64,000 bases of DNA, taken from the NCBI RefSeq assembly GCF_947242115.1, contig NC_074719.1, positions 43,424,849 to 43,488,848 of the forward strand, written 5' to 3'. How positions within the stretch are numbered: the first letter of the stretch is position 1; every line of letters starts with the position of its first letter. This DNA is from Biomphalaria glabrata (taxonomy: Eukaryota > Mollusca > Gastropoda > Planorbidae). Below the pieces are notes generated by a model that did not search any database, had not been told where the DNA came from, and saw nothing but the letters and a program-made list of their open reading frames with translations. This document shows, in pieces, positions 44,767 to 54,874 of the stretch. The translations under genes were made by a program, and so were the position numbers.

Positions 44767-44952
44767 AATCCCTGGTCGTGCGGTTTGCGCGCTGGATTGT
44801 CGTTCAGATTTATCGATGGTCCCGGGTTCAAACCCTGCCCGCTCCCATCCCCGTCGTCCTGCGGGATGTTTGGACTAGGAAGTAATTATCTTCAACTCTG
44901 AAGGAACATCCGAAATATGTAAAACATTTTACAAACAAAACATTTTACAAAC
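44767..44952 (+). mobile_element. SINE family C inside the minisatellite, copy 2
   Basis: Virtually identical to 44277-44462 (I see one base difference, tcctcgtcg versus tccccgtcg), including the doubled tail, so it arose by duplication rather than a second insertion. Confidence 0.9.
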
Positions 44953-45656
44953 ATGAATCTCTGTCATGTAATCTCTGTCATGTAATCTCTGTCATGTAAT
45001 CTCTGCCATGTAATCTCAGTCATGTAATCTCTGTCATGTAATCTCTGTCATGTAATCTCTGTCATGTAATCTCTGTCACGTAATCTCTGTCATGTAATCT
45101 CTGTCATGAATCTCTGTCATGTAATCTCTGTCACGTAATCTCTGTCATGTAATCTCTGTCATGTAATCTCTGTCATGTAATCTCTGTCATGTAATCTCTG
45201 TTATGTAATCTCTGTCATGTAATCTCTGTCATGTAATCTCTGTCATGTAATCTCTGTCATGTAATCTCTGTCATGTAATCTCTGTCATGTAATCTCTGTC
45301 ATGTAATCTCTGTCATGTAATCTCTGTCATGTAATCTCTGTCATGTAATCTCTGTCATGTAATCTCTGTCATGTAATCTCTGTCATGAATCTCTGTCATC
45401 AATACTGACTAATTATTAAATGTGGGCTTAGAGTACAATGCAACACGCTGTATAAATGAGTTGAAATACACCAGTGTAGAAAATTAACTAATTTTGTTTA
45501 CAAACTGTGTACAAAACGGCAGTTGACCCGTAAACCCCACCACCCAAGTCCGCCATTTCATAACGCCTTCACAGATATATTGATTAAATCATTATTATTT
45601 AATAGTTATCAGTATACTAAGTAAATAAATGACTTGAGTAACTAAAGAAAACTATT

Positions 45657-47204
45657 CTAAGTATTAAGTATACCTATATCAGTAGACCTCTTCGTTCGAA
45701 CTACGGCTGTGTGGATCGATCTACCAATGATCGGTACGGTATTCAATGCTGCAGAGATAAACAGGCCAACAACTGGGACAAAGCCAGTGGCTACGCTAAC
45801 TCCTGCCATAATGCCAGATGTCGATGTCCAGCCAATGGAAATGTCGTTGTCCTCTTTCATGTACTCTATACGCTTTTTTAACTCTTCCACGTCGTCCACT
45901 AAATGGTCCAGCCCACCAATCTTTCGATTTTCTTTACTGATAGAGTCGCTTATCTCATTTAATCGACGGAAGTATTCGGTGAATCTACTAACCAGAGTTG
46001 GAATGTTCGTTTTCACCACATCGTTGCGTAACGTATCGATCTGAGCTCCGTACAACACAGAGACTTTTGTCTGTTTGGCTTTCAGAAGTTTGGAATGAAC
46101 TAGTTTGAGTTTGGCTTTCAAAGAGATATAGATGTCTTTGTTGTCTTTGATATTAACTGAGAGAGAGTTAATTTCTCTTTCTCGATAATCCAGGTCGGAA
46201 AATGTTTTCTGCTGAATGCTGTGTTCTAAATTTAAGATAAGGAGGTCAAGGTCTTTTTCATAATTGTCTATCATTTTCTCTTTCTCAATCATTGATTGTA
46301 GTTTGGTCACTTGATCTCGTAACACTTGGAAAAATCGCGGTTCATCCGCGAGATAAAAAATAGTGCTAGGGTCATCCGCTTTGTTTAATTCATTTAAATA
46401 TTTGCTCAGTGCTAGGAGCAAGCTTTCAAATCTATTCGGGCTTCTGGGCGACATAGAAATAGAATGAAACGAGTTAAATAGCTCCTGTAATTTATTTCCA
46501 TACATGATTTGAAGACTTGGTAATTGCAACTCAAATACTAGTCTGTGATGTTGTTTCTTTAGGAGTGAAAATTGTGTCTTTGTGTATCCTTGATCTAAGC
46601 CTTTCACTAAGTCGATGATTCTCTGCCTTTGTCTTTTAACTTCTGCTGAATCTTTACATTTGTTATTGAATAGAAGACATCTATATTGAACTAATGAAAA
46701 CAATTGACCCAGTTCTTCCTTTTGCTCTGCCATCCAATCTTTAAACTGTTTCTCTTGCTGGTAATTTAAAGCAAACATGTCACCGTGGGTCATGACAATA
46801 ACACAAGATTTGCATAAATTTTCCTCACCAAACATTTGTTTCAAAATATCAACGGTTGTTTTATTTTCTTCAGTAAAACGGTCGCCGTACTTTAAAACAA
46901 TAACGATAGCCATTTTGCCATAGTTTGGACATTTGCTGACCGCTTCTTTCATGTCGTTGCAAGCTTTTAACTTGATTGCTTCCAGGTCCAAACCAGTGTG
47001 CATCACTCCAGGTGTGTCAACGACAGTTAGATTGTATCCATCTACAGTAGCACTTTGGACTTGAATTTGATTCGTTTCTGAAAGAGCCAGGTCACTGTTT
47101 TTAAACAGATTGTGACCCAGGAGTGAGTTTCCTGTGGAACTTTTTCCGATGCCGGTTTTTCCAACCAGCAAGTAAGTCAGACGTCTTTGTTGAGAAGCAA
47201 GCAT
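45657..47204 (-). CDS. GIMAP/AIG1-family GTPase, subfamily A (A3)
   Basis: 515 residues from the ATG at 47204, chosen because it aligns with A1 (P-loop at residue 15) and follows an acceptor by 14 nt; the 29 extra in-frame codons upstream are intron and UTR. Motifs: GKTGIGKS 15-22; DTPG 63-66; conserved box KYGDRFTEEN 105-114; THGD 139-142; RCLLFNN 175-181. Residues 106-147 are identical to A1, while the helical middle and C-terminus differ widely. Hydrophobic hairpin (GIMAGVSVATGFVPVVGLFI and following) and basic tail VRTKRS. Intact motifs; probable active membrane-linked GTPase. Closest local relative is A1, 33 kb away, not the adjacent A2. Confidence 0.93.
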   Translation of the reverse strand: MLASQQRRLTYLLVGKTGIGKSSTGNSLLGHNLFKNSDLALSETNQIQVQSATVDGYNLTVVDTPGVMHTGLDLEAIKLKACNDMKEAVSKCPNYGKMAIVIVLKYGDRFTEENKTTVDILKQMFGEENLCKSCVIVMTHGDMFALNYQQEKQFKDWMAEQKEELGQLFSLVQYRCLLFNNKCKDSAEVKRQRQRIIDLVKGLDQGYTKTQFSLLKKQHHRLVFELQLPSLQIMYGNKLQELFNSFHSISMSPRSPNRFESLLLALSKYLNELNKADDPSTIFYLADEPRFFQVLRDQVTKLQSMIEKEKMIDNYEKDLDLLILNLEHSIQQKTFSDLDYREREINSLSVNIKDNKDIYISLKAKLKLVHSKLLKAKQTKVSVLYGAQIDTLRNDVVKTNIPTLVSRFTEYFRRLNEISDSISKENRKIGGLDHLVDDVEELKKRIEYMKEDNDISIGWTSTSGIMAGVSVATGFVPVVGLFISAALNTVPIIGRSIHTAVVRTKRSTDIGILNT

Positions 47205-47218
47205 TTTTTGTGTGTGTC

Positions 47219-47240
47219 CTGTTAGAAAAATAAAGAATTT
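47219..47240 (-). other. 3' splice site upstream of A3
   Basis: TTCTTTATTTTTCTAACAG on the minus strand, with a branch-point-like CTAAC, then a 14-nt stub before the ATG. Confidence 0.65.
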
Positions 47241-48139
47241 AGGGATACAATTGTACATTATATAGAACTCACTTTTTTTTTTACAAATCAATTTTTTGAA
47301 TCAATAAAATTCGTTTTTCCAATTTTGATTTTATTTGGACAAGAAATTGAAACTCATTAATTTCCTTTTACAAGAAAAATTAAAATTTTGAAAAATCAAA
47401 AGAATGATGGAAATTACTTAATAAATTTACAAACCAGTGAAAATGTACATATTACTCCGCTGAGAAATGATTCAAAACGTATGTGGGTATCAAATTCAGT
47501 CTCAATGATCAATCTCTATCCACATGGAGATAACTATGGATTTTTTTTTTAAATTGTGCATTTTTATATATATTTATAAGGTTTAGAAAAGGTAGACATC
47601 TTAAAACATATCAATTTACTTTTTCTCCAACAAAATACAATCTCATCTGACACAAAATCACCTTTTAAAATTATTCTTTAGATAGCAGTTTATCGTATTT
47701 ATCAATTCCAACTATTATTATCCCCCCCCCCCCCCCATTCTTCACAGGGTGGTAATTGAGTGGATATTCGAAACTAGGGTAAAAAAGTGTAAACATTTAT
47801 TTCAGGATAAAATGTTGCCCACAGAAGTAAGTTTTGATTTGCTAATAATGCGAATATTGCGAGATCAATCCCCGTACTTCTCAATTTCCCCTCCCCCCCC
47901 TTTTTTTTTAAATGAGAAGTGAAATAGAGATGTTTAGTTTACAACTAAATTTCTATTAGTAATTATTACTATATTTCGGAACTTCTTTTGCAGTGCGCGC
48001 AACATTACGATCTCCCACATAGACTTTTGACCCTTAAATTCTTTTAACCTTTACATTTCTATATCTGTCTAACCAAGGCGACAATAGAAACACAAAGTCA
48101 TACATGCATTTCAATTCAATTTTATAGCTTTGTAGGCGA
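47241..48139. other. Gap with no gene
   Basis: AT-rich; C runs near 47723-47737 and 47891-47900. No repeat recognised. Confidence 0.45.
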
Positions 48140-48370
48140 TTTGGCATTGAGGCTATCACACTGTGTTGCCACAGCAACGAGGACGATGAGAGAGTAAATC
48201 ACATTCTCTATGAATGTCGTAAAAGAGAGAGAGAGAGAGAGAGAGAGAAATTAACTGGTCCAAGTGCCGCAATGGGTCTGTTCTTGTATGAGGACAAGGT
48301 TACCCTTCTAACCCACTGTCCACTTCCTTTCACGTGCTCTAAGGGAGTAAACTCATCATGTTTCGTTTAC
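48140..48370 (+). mobile_element. LINE C-terminus remnant with internal (GA)n
   Basis: Translation near 48165-48230 gives DDERVNHILYECRKRE, the CxxC..E..H.L.EC motif at the end of I/RNase H-type LINEs. An expanded (GA)n run at 48223-48249 sits inside it. Confidence 0.55.
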
Positions 48371-48387
48371 TGATACGGTTTTCTGAT

Positions 48388-48556
48388 ATGGCTACCTATC
48401 AAGACACTCGATCAGAGTTGTGTTTCCTTAGCGCCTAAAGACAGCACGGAAAACTTTCTCCCAGATACCCACTTCCCCCCACTGGTCCAAAAATGAGATT
48501 AGACCAAAGCGCTCTGAGCTAGCTATATGCATAAAAGTTGCGCCTTATAAAACCAT
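48388..48556 (+). mobile_element. SINE family A, head missing
   Basis: Starts in the body (GGCTACCTATC) and continues through GCGCCTAAAGACAGCACGG to 'gcgctctgagctagctata'. 48557-48796 holds (CA)n and (GA)n only. Confidence 0.75.
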
Positions 48557-48766
48557 TTTAAAACACAATTTAGTCCACTGTGAGAATTTGTCACATTATT
48601 CGTTTTAAATCTAGGTGTACAAAAATCTAGTTTTAATAACACTGTTGCTTCTTATTCATAAAGTTGAACCTGTCATGCTCTATTTATCTTGCCCTCACAC
48701 ACACACACACACACACAAATACTGGTAGAGAGCCACAGGGTCAAAAAGAGAGTGAAAGATAGAGTA

Positions 48767-48796
<30 letters not shown>

Positions 48797-48797
<1 letters not shown>

Positions 48798-49015
48798 TCC
48801 GGCCTTAGGCCACTGCAACCTATGCGACCGCAGTGGGCCCACCACTTTTAAGGGACCCGCACTTTCATAGGACACGCGCTAGTTCAAGGTGTATAAATTA
48901 TTAAATTAAACCATTTTATAACTTAAAACAGATTCCCGCGCCTTTTTGTCGATTTACCAGGAGCTCCTGAAAATCTCCCAAAATTACAAAATATACCAAA
49001 AAGTCCTTTGATTTC
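48797..49015 (+). mobile_element. hAT-type MITE, family E, partial
   Basis: 'ggccttaggccactgcaacc', 'gacccgcactttcatagga' and 'aattattaaattaaaccatt' follow the 15845-16513 copy in order. The left terminus is lost in a (GA)n run; the right half is missing. 49016-49451 shows no other feature. Confidence 0.7.
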
Positions 49016-49451
49016 ATTATTATTTAATAAAATTAACCTTCAAATTTGTGTTTCAAAAGCAATTTTTTACATAAATTCGTTCCTTTTATCTGCGAATGTA
49101 GAATTCCTGATGAGCATTCTTTCATTAGACAATACCGTAATGTTACACATCTTTCTATTCCTAAGTCTAAAACACTAATTCAACTGTAAGATGTTATAAC
49201 TTCTCTTCGCAAAGATAGTTATTTACTTTAACACATGAACATACTATTTATAGTCAATTCATTTCATATTTTAATCAAATTAACATTCAAATGTGTTTTT
49301 CTAAAGCATTTTTCATGCATTCGTTCGCTAAAGCTGCAAAGCCGTGTTAAGATATATTCTAATAGTTTCATTCATTCGCGTACATCTAATAAAAAAGGTC
49401 ATGCATGCGCACAATGAACTCTATCCAAGCTAATATTTAACTCTAGATTAC

Positions 49452-49632
49452 TCCTTCTTCCCTAGTCCTATAAGAGCATGGAATGGGTTGCCTGAGCTAG
49501 CCAGGAAAACCAGTGACTTGGCAGAATTTAAGTCATTGGTTAATATGCATGACTAAATGCATGACGTGTAGGACGTAATCATCTTCTTTTTTGAAGTATC
49601 GTCTGTATTATATAAGATAAGATAAGATCTAG
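49452..49632 (+). mobile_element. LINE family D 3' end, good copy
   Basis: Frame reads RAWNGLPELARKTSDLAEFK then SLVNMHD and stop, the C-terminus of a non-LTR ORF2, followed by a 3' UTR with 'gtaatcatcttcttttttga' and a (ATAAG)n tail. Reference for family D. 49633-49932 shows nothing else. Confidence 0.8.
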
Positions 49633-49932
49633 ATCTATGTCTAAATCAAGATCTACTTTCTTCTTTAACACGTGAACATACAAAATTAAGTCTATTCATT
49701 TCAAATTTTAATCAAATATATGTCGTCCTACAAGCACATGTTTTTATTTGAAAAAATAGATTCAAGTAGATTAGCTATTTTGATAGCTCCATTCATACCA
49801 TTTTTACATTTACGCATTCGCTTTACTTATAACATTATTATTTCGTTTAATAGTTTACAAAGCACTCCCAGTGACTCATCGACAATGATACGCAAACAAA
49901 AAACACGCGGTCCGCGGGTTATATATGTCTAG

Positions 49933-49963
<31 letters not shown>

Positions 49964-50165
49964 ATGGCTGCCTGGTCGTGTGGTTTGCGCGCTGGACTGT
50001 CATTCAGATTTATCGATGGTCCAGGGTTCAAACCCTGCCCGCTCCCATCCCCCGTCGTCCTGCGGGAGGTTTGGACTAGGAAGTAATTGTCTTCAACTCA
50101 GATGGAATATCCGAAACATGTAAAACATTTTACAAACATATGTATATATATATATATATATATAA
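49933..50165 (+). mobile_element. SINE family C between two (TA)n runs
   Basis: SINE at 49962-50139 (box A TGGTCGTGTGGTTTGCGC, box B GGGTTCAAACCC), with (TA)n at 49933-49961 and 50144-50163. Likely inserted into a pre-existing TA microsatellite. 50166-50681 shows no feature. Confidence 0.85.
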
Positions 50166-50681
50166 CTAGACAGTTTGAGAGAGAGATAGTGAGAGATAGT
50201 GAGGTAACCATTTGGTCATTATGCGTTATTTCCATATCACTAAAAAAAAAGAATTAAAAAAAAAGACTAGATCTATTACCTTTCCTACAGAAATTTTTTT
50301 CTATATCTTAAGACGCATAGCAAAGACCTTTTGAATTCGTGTCTAGCCCAATCACAGCACACTATTTACTGATAAGAAAAAAAAAATGAGCACATCACGA
50401 AGACACACGCCCTAACCACACTGGGCTAACTGGCTGAGGTGACTTTTATAAAAAAAAAAAACGTACCAGAGAACTTTCTTTATAATAAAAAGAACAGCTC
50501 ATGGGGTTCTGAGAAATCTCGGGGAAAAATTTTTAATTTCAAAGAGAAAGCGAAAATTAAATTGCGAAACTTCAGATCTACGTTTTCCAGCAGGGAAGGA
50601 AAGTTTTTATTTCTAAATCCCGTCAGGTAGGTTACAGTATGTCATAATATTTTACAATATGGACATAGTTTCATTAATATT

Positions 50682-50812
50682 GTTAAAATGTTTTACATGT
50701 TTAGGATGTTCCTTTAGAGCTAAAGATAATCTAATTCCTAGTCCGAACCTCCCGCAGGACCACGGGGGATTGAAGAGGGCAGGAGGTGAACCCGGGAACC
50801 ATCGGGACGACC
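50682..50812 (-). mobile_element. SINE family C, inverted, 5' part missing
   Basis: Reverse of 'gtaaaacattttaac', 'cctgcgggaggttcggacta' and 'cccgggttcacctcctgcc'. Confidence 0.75.
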
Positions 50813-50927
50813 GAAGAAAAGTCCAGACAAGGCAGTCATTGTAGAAACATGGTTTGATAAACTATTTCCTGTAAATACAGTGACTATGTCAGTATTTTAA
50901 AAGTCTGATACAAACTTAGACATAGGA

Positions 50928-51181
50928 AGCGTTATAAAGCGCTATGCTTCCGAGTTCGAATCCTGGTGAAGAATGGAATTTAAAATTTTAGGATTTTTGG
51001 GGGCCTATGATCCACAAAGCTCAAAGGGGTATCTGAAATTAATTGTTTAAAAGTAAAGGCGTTTGGTCGTTGTGCTGGTACAACAAAGCCACACAAACAG
51101 TAGGCCACAGAAATAGATGATCTTTAAACCATCTGCCCTACAGAATACTAGGTCTAAAAGGGGAACGTTACTTTTTTTTTA
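50928..51181 (+). mobile_element. SINE family B, decayed
   Basis: Head mostly lost (AAGCGCTATGCTTCC), box B GAGTTCGAATCC intact, then body and T tail. 51182-51446 shows no feature. Confidence 0.75.
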
Positions 51182-51446
51182 AAACTCAGACATAGGTCGT
51201 ACCGAGCTGTAAAACGCATAGGGAGGAAAGCTCTTTAGAGCCTCTTTTCGGTTAGTGCTCACAGATTTAAGATCTTCTAAGAAGATTTGACGCCTTGAGT
51301 TATATGTGGACGTCCTTGGTTTCGATTTTCTTATTTCGACTTTCACGTTAAAGCTGACTTTGGAAAACTTATTAACCAAGTTGGCCATATTACACAGGGG
51401 CCAATCAAATGTTTATATCACAGGGGCCTATCAAATGTTTGTAATA

Positions 51447-52333
51447 AAAGACGCTATTAGTTTGGTGTGGTCTGTTTGTCCGGCTGTCCGTCCGTTCTGT
51501 TTAGATCTCGTAAACTAGAAAAGATTTTGAAAATCGGACATCATAATATTTTAGTCCGTTCAAAGTTATGATACAACGGCTACTTTTTTCTTTTCTAAAA
51601 GCGAAAAATCTATTTTTTTAAAATCACTTTCCATAAAAATACACCACTTTTACAACTATTCATTATTAATAGTAAAATATTCTGGAGGCTCTTTAGTAGG
51701 TGAGATCACTATTTGCTATTTTTTAAAACATTTATGCAAACTTTTTTTTTTTTAATTTTTTGTCAAAAAATATTTTTTTTACATTTGTATTACTAAGCTA
51801 TGTAAGTTATGTCTTACTAACTACTAATTTTACACAAACATTTTTTTCCTACTTTAGAGAGAAAAAATCTATTTAGTATGCATGTAGGTTAGACCTAATT
51901 TGAAACATCAATAAATAAGTAATTTTTTATATTATCGCGTGAACTGTTATCCGCTCACGGCTTGTAACTAAAGGGGAAAAAAATATTTTTTTTACGAATC
52001 TTTTTTTTTTTTTTTTTTGAGGAATTAGAGATTGACCATTTACAAAGCAATTAGATCAATTACATATTCATTATAAGTCATAAGTTAGGCCAGGTTCACA
52101 TCTAACTTCACCTTCACGTTCACCTATCCTTTGGTCTGCTGGACCGCTGGGGCACCACACAAGTTCTGTCAACCTTCTTTCTCCATTCTTCTCTGTCATT
52201 TGTCTTTGATCAAATTTAATTCTGATGTTCTATCAGAAAATATTGATACCTGCCTTTTTACCTGCCTGGGTGGACCTATTCGGGGGCCGATTTTGAGTGT
52301 TTCAACACAAACTGTCTTTGTAACCTTGTTAAA
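51447..52333 (+). repeat. Unclassified dispersed repeat F, copy 2
   Basis: Colinear with 17233-18113 through its length, with indels mainly in A/T runs. Lies about 0.8 kb upstream of B3, same strand. Confidence 0.75.
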
Positions 52334-52785
52334 AATAACAACATTTTAGATATATAAATATGTATAATTATTAAAAAAAAATGTAAATTTATTTTTGTAG
52401 TATATGGCAAAGACACAAAACATTTTTCTTTAATTTTGGTTAAGGAAGGAGAAAGGGTTAAAAAAGGACAAGATATTTAATGGCGGTGAGACAAAGGGGA
52501 AAAATTGAAAAGCAAAAACGTTATTTTATTATTTTATTATTGGTAAGGTATTAACCATATTGAATTGTCTTCATATTCGATTTAAACGCTTATTATTTCT
52601 AGGCATAAATTCCTACAAACACAAAAATATTTTTTAAAAAAGCTGTGATTGACATTAAACCACTCATAACTTCCATGGATTAACTAAGGTCCATTTTAAT
52701 GTCCCCTGACTTTCAATGTACTTTGTATACTTATTTTTCCAGTTGATTGAACCTCGCTTACATGTACCTCCAAATGATGTTTATT
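52334..52785. other. Gap with no gene
   Basis: AT-rich; nothing recognised. Confidence 0.45.
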
Positions 52786-53073
52786 ATAATGTAACATAAT
52801 ATAACATAACATAACATAACATAACATATAACATAACATATAACATAACATATAACATAACATATAACATAACATATAACATAACATATAACATAACATA
52901 TAACATAACATATAACATAACATATAACATAACATATAACATAACATATAACATAACATATAACATAACATAACAAACATAACATACATAATATAATATA
53001 ATATAATATAATATAATATAATATAATATAATTTAATATAATATAATATAATATAATATAATATAATAATATT
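52786..53073. repeat. ATAAC/ATAAT microsatellite pair upstream of B3
   Basis: (ACATAACATATA)-type 12-bp repeats to about 52985, then (AATAT)n to 53073. Ends 100 bp before the B3 start, within its predicted 5' intron. Reverse-frame open readings are artefacts. Confidence 0.95.
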
Positions 53074-53157
53074 GATTGAAAACTAATGCCTTTTGAGTAA
53101 ATACTAACTTTCTCAAATGGAACAAGAGTGTACAATTCATATTAGCTTAACAGTATG

Positions 53158-53172
53158 ATTTTTTCTTTTCAG
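53158..53172 (+). other. 3' splice site upstream of B3
   Basis: TTTTTTCTTTTCAG (53159-53172) followed by a single A, then ATG at 53174. Confidence 0.65.
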
Positions 53173-53173
53173 A

Positions 53174-54787
53174 ATGAATAACGAGGCTATGCATCGCACG
53201 TACATTTGTGTTGGTAGAACCGGCACTGGAAAAAGTTCATTGTGCAATCAGATTCTGGGTAGAAACCAATTTATTGAGTCAGACTCAAGTACGTCCGTAA
53301 CGTCAGCGCCTCAGCTGGCCCTGTCCTTTAATCTAGGCTATAGTTTCACTGTAGTTGACACCCCCGGCGTAATGGACACGTCCGTGAACAGCGAGGAGGC
53401 CAAGAAGAAAAGCTGTGACGAGATGATTGAAGCGATGGGTCAATGCCCAGAAGAAGGCAAACGAGCATTTCTGTTAGTCCTGAAATACGGAGATCGATTT
53501 ACTGAAGAGACCAGAAAGTGTGTGGACATCATTGAGACAATATTTGGAGATCAATGTCTAGAAAAATGTTGCATTGTTGTCTTTACTCATGGAGAAGCTT
53601 TTGATGCAAACAATGAGGAAACAAATATTTCATTTGAAAATTGGTTTCGAAATCAACGCGGAGACTTAGAGCTTTTATTACAAAGATGTGAATACAGGTG
53701 CTTATTGTTTCGAAATAAAACTAGAGACCAAGAAGTCAGCAGACAACAGATTGAAAGTTTGATTCAAATGACAAACAATCTGGATGAAAGTTATACTCAA
53801 GAGAAATTCGAAGCCGCCAGATATAAACATAAAAGACTAATTTTAGAATCCAAATTACCTGAGCTGTTAAAAAACTATGATCTTCAACTGAATGAACTAC
53901 AAGAAAAGACAAATAGCAATCTGGTTCAACATCAAACCATGGAGCAACTCAATTCTTTTGAAAGAAAGGCTAAAGAAATTGTGTTAAAATTACAGTCAGA
54001 AGATGAAGGCATCTACTATCGTGAAGGTGAATTGAGTTTATTTCACCAGCAAAAACTGAGAGCTAAACAGATAGTGAAACAAATTCATATTCAACAAATG
54101 TACAAACTGAAACTGGAGTTGACAACTTCTATAAACATCTTTAAACTTAAAATTCAGACAAGTGAACAGTCAAGTACATTGGATCAACTTGAAGATGAGA
54201 TAAAGCAATTCTTCGCACGATTCACAGACTTTGGCTTAATTATAGACAGAGATAACATAACGGTGGATTTTGAAAGAGACGGCATAATTAGCCAGCAGGA
54301 AGATATACAGCACTTTGAAGATGTCAAAATCTTAATAAATGAACTTTATAATGTAATGAATGAGAAAAGAAATTATTTAAGGGAAAGAATGACAGAAGAC
54401 GAGTTAAAGAGAAAAATTCGATTTCTGAGACGGAAGTTGAATTCAATCCCAGCGTCAGAGACGAATAGCGAACTAGCGGAAAATGTTCTACAAGAAACGA
54501 CGGAACTTCTGAACGCAGTGCAGCCTTGCAGGGCCATGGAGAACTTGATTGAGCAGCTCAAAGACATTGAAGATGAGGCCAAGCTAAAAAAAGAACAGTG
54601 TGAAAGAAACAGGCAGAATGCTATACAAGAGTCTGTGTTTGGCATTGTCTCTGGTGCCTTCGGGCTTGCGGGAAGTGCGGCCAGTCTTAGTAGACATGCC
54701 GTTGCAAGAGGTTTTAGTAGGATTGTCCCAGGCATTACATCCATTTCAAGATCTACTTTTGACTTCATACGAAGGGCAAGGCGTTGA
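53174..54787 (+). CDS. GIMAP/AIG1-family GTPase, subfamily B (B3)
   Basis: 537 residues. Motifs intact: GRTGTGKS 14-21; DTPG 62-65; conserved box KYGDRFTEET 104-113; THGE 138-141; RCLLFRN about 173-179. The helical middle includes the B-type EDEGIYYREGELSLFHQQ stretch shared with B1 and B2; the C-terminus has an Ala/Gly-rich hydrophobic segment (GAFGLAGSAASL) and basic end (FIRRARR). The start matches B1/B2 and the splice-site spacing. More than 80 nt (53471-53552 and a few bases before) are identical to B1 with no silent change, although the genes differ strongly elsewhere. No obvious poly(A) signal before the repeat G copy at 54875. Probable active immune-type GTPase (inference). Confidence 0.93.
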   Translation: MNNEAMHRTYICVGRTGTGKSSLCNQILGRNQFIESDSSTSVTSAPQLALSFNLGYSFTVVDTPGVMDTSVNSEEAKKKSCDEMIEAMGQCPEEGKRAFLLVLKYGDRFTEETRKCVDIIETIFGDQCLEKCCIVVFTHGEAFDANNEETNISFENWFRNQRGDLELLLQRCEYRCLLFRNKTRDQEVSRQQIESLIQMTNNLDESYTQEKFEAARYKHKRLILESKLPELLKNYDLQLNELQEKTNSNLVQHQTMEQLNSFERKAKEIVLKLQSEDEGIYYREGELSLFHQQKLRAKQIVKQIHIQQMYKLKLELTTSINIFKLKIQTSEQSSTLDQLEDEIKQFFARFTDFGLIIDRDNITVDFERDGIISQQEDIQHFEDVKILINELYNVMNEKRNYLRERMTEDELKRKIRFLRRKLNSIPASETNSELAENVLQETTELLNAVQPCRAMENLIEQLKDIEDEAKLKKEQCERNRQNAIQESVFGIVSGAFGLAGSAASLSRHAVARGFSRIVPGITSISRSTFDFIRRARR

Positions 54788-54874
54788 TTGATCTGTGTTT
54801 TCTCAAGCAATACAAGTCACGATTCTTTGGGGTTTCCAGTGTACTTAAGACGAAAGCTATGCTATAGTACTTTT

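Larger units (their letters stand above)
44031..45403 (+). repeat. 14-bp minisatellite (GTAATCTCTGTCAT) with embedded SINEs
   Basis: Three blocks: 44031-44276, 44463-44766 and 44953-45403. Most units are 14 bp, with 12-bp variants lacking the GT. The first two blocks share the same order of variant units and are each followed by a SINE-C copy. Confidence 0.95.

Noticed and set aside
44031-45403. Regularly spaced repeats that might suggest a CRISPR array
   Set aside because: Units are contiguous 14-bp repeats without spacers, in a eukaryotic context.
47205-47291. Upstream in-frame ATG adding 29 residues to A3
   Set aside because: The extension covers a predicted intron end (CTAACAG) and does not align with A1.
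52696-53135. MLCY-type repeat peptides on the minus strand
   Set aside because: Translation of the ATAAC microsatellite.
54373-54810. 145-codon minus frame opposite B3
   Set aside because: Antisense shadow of the GIMAP coding region.
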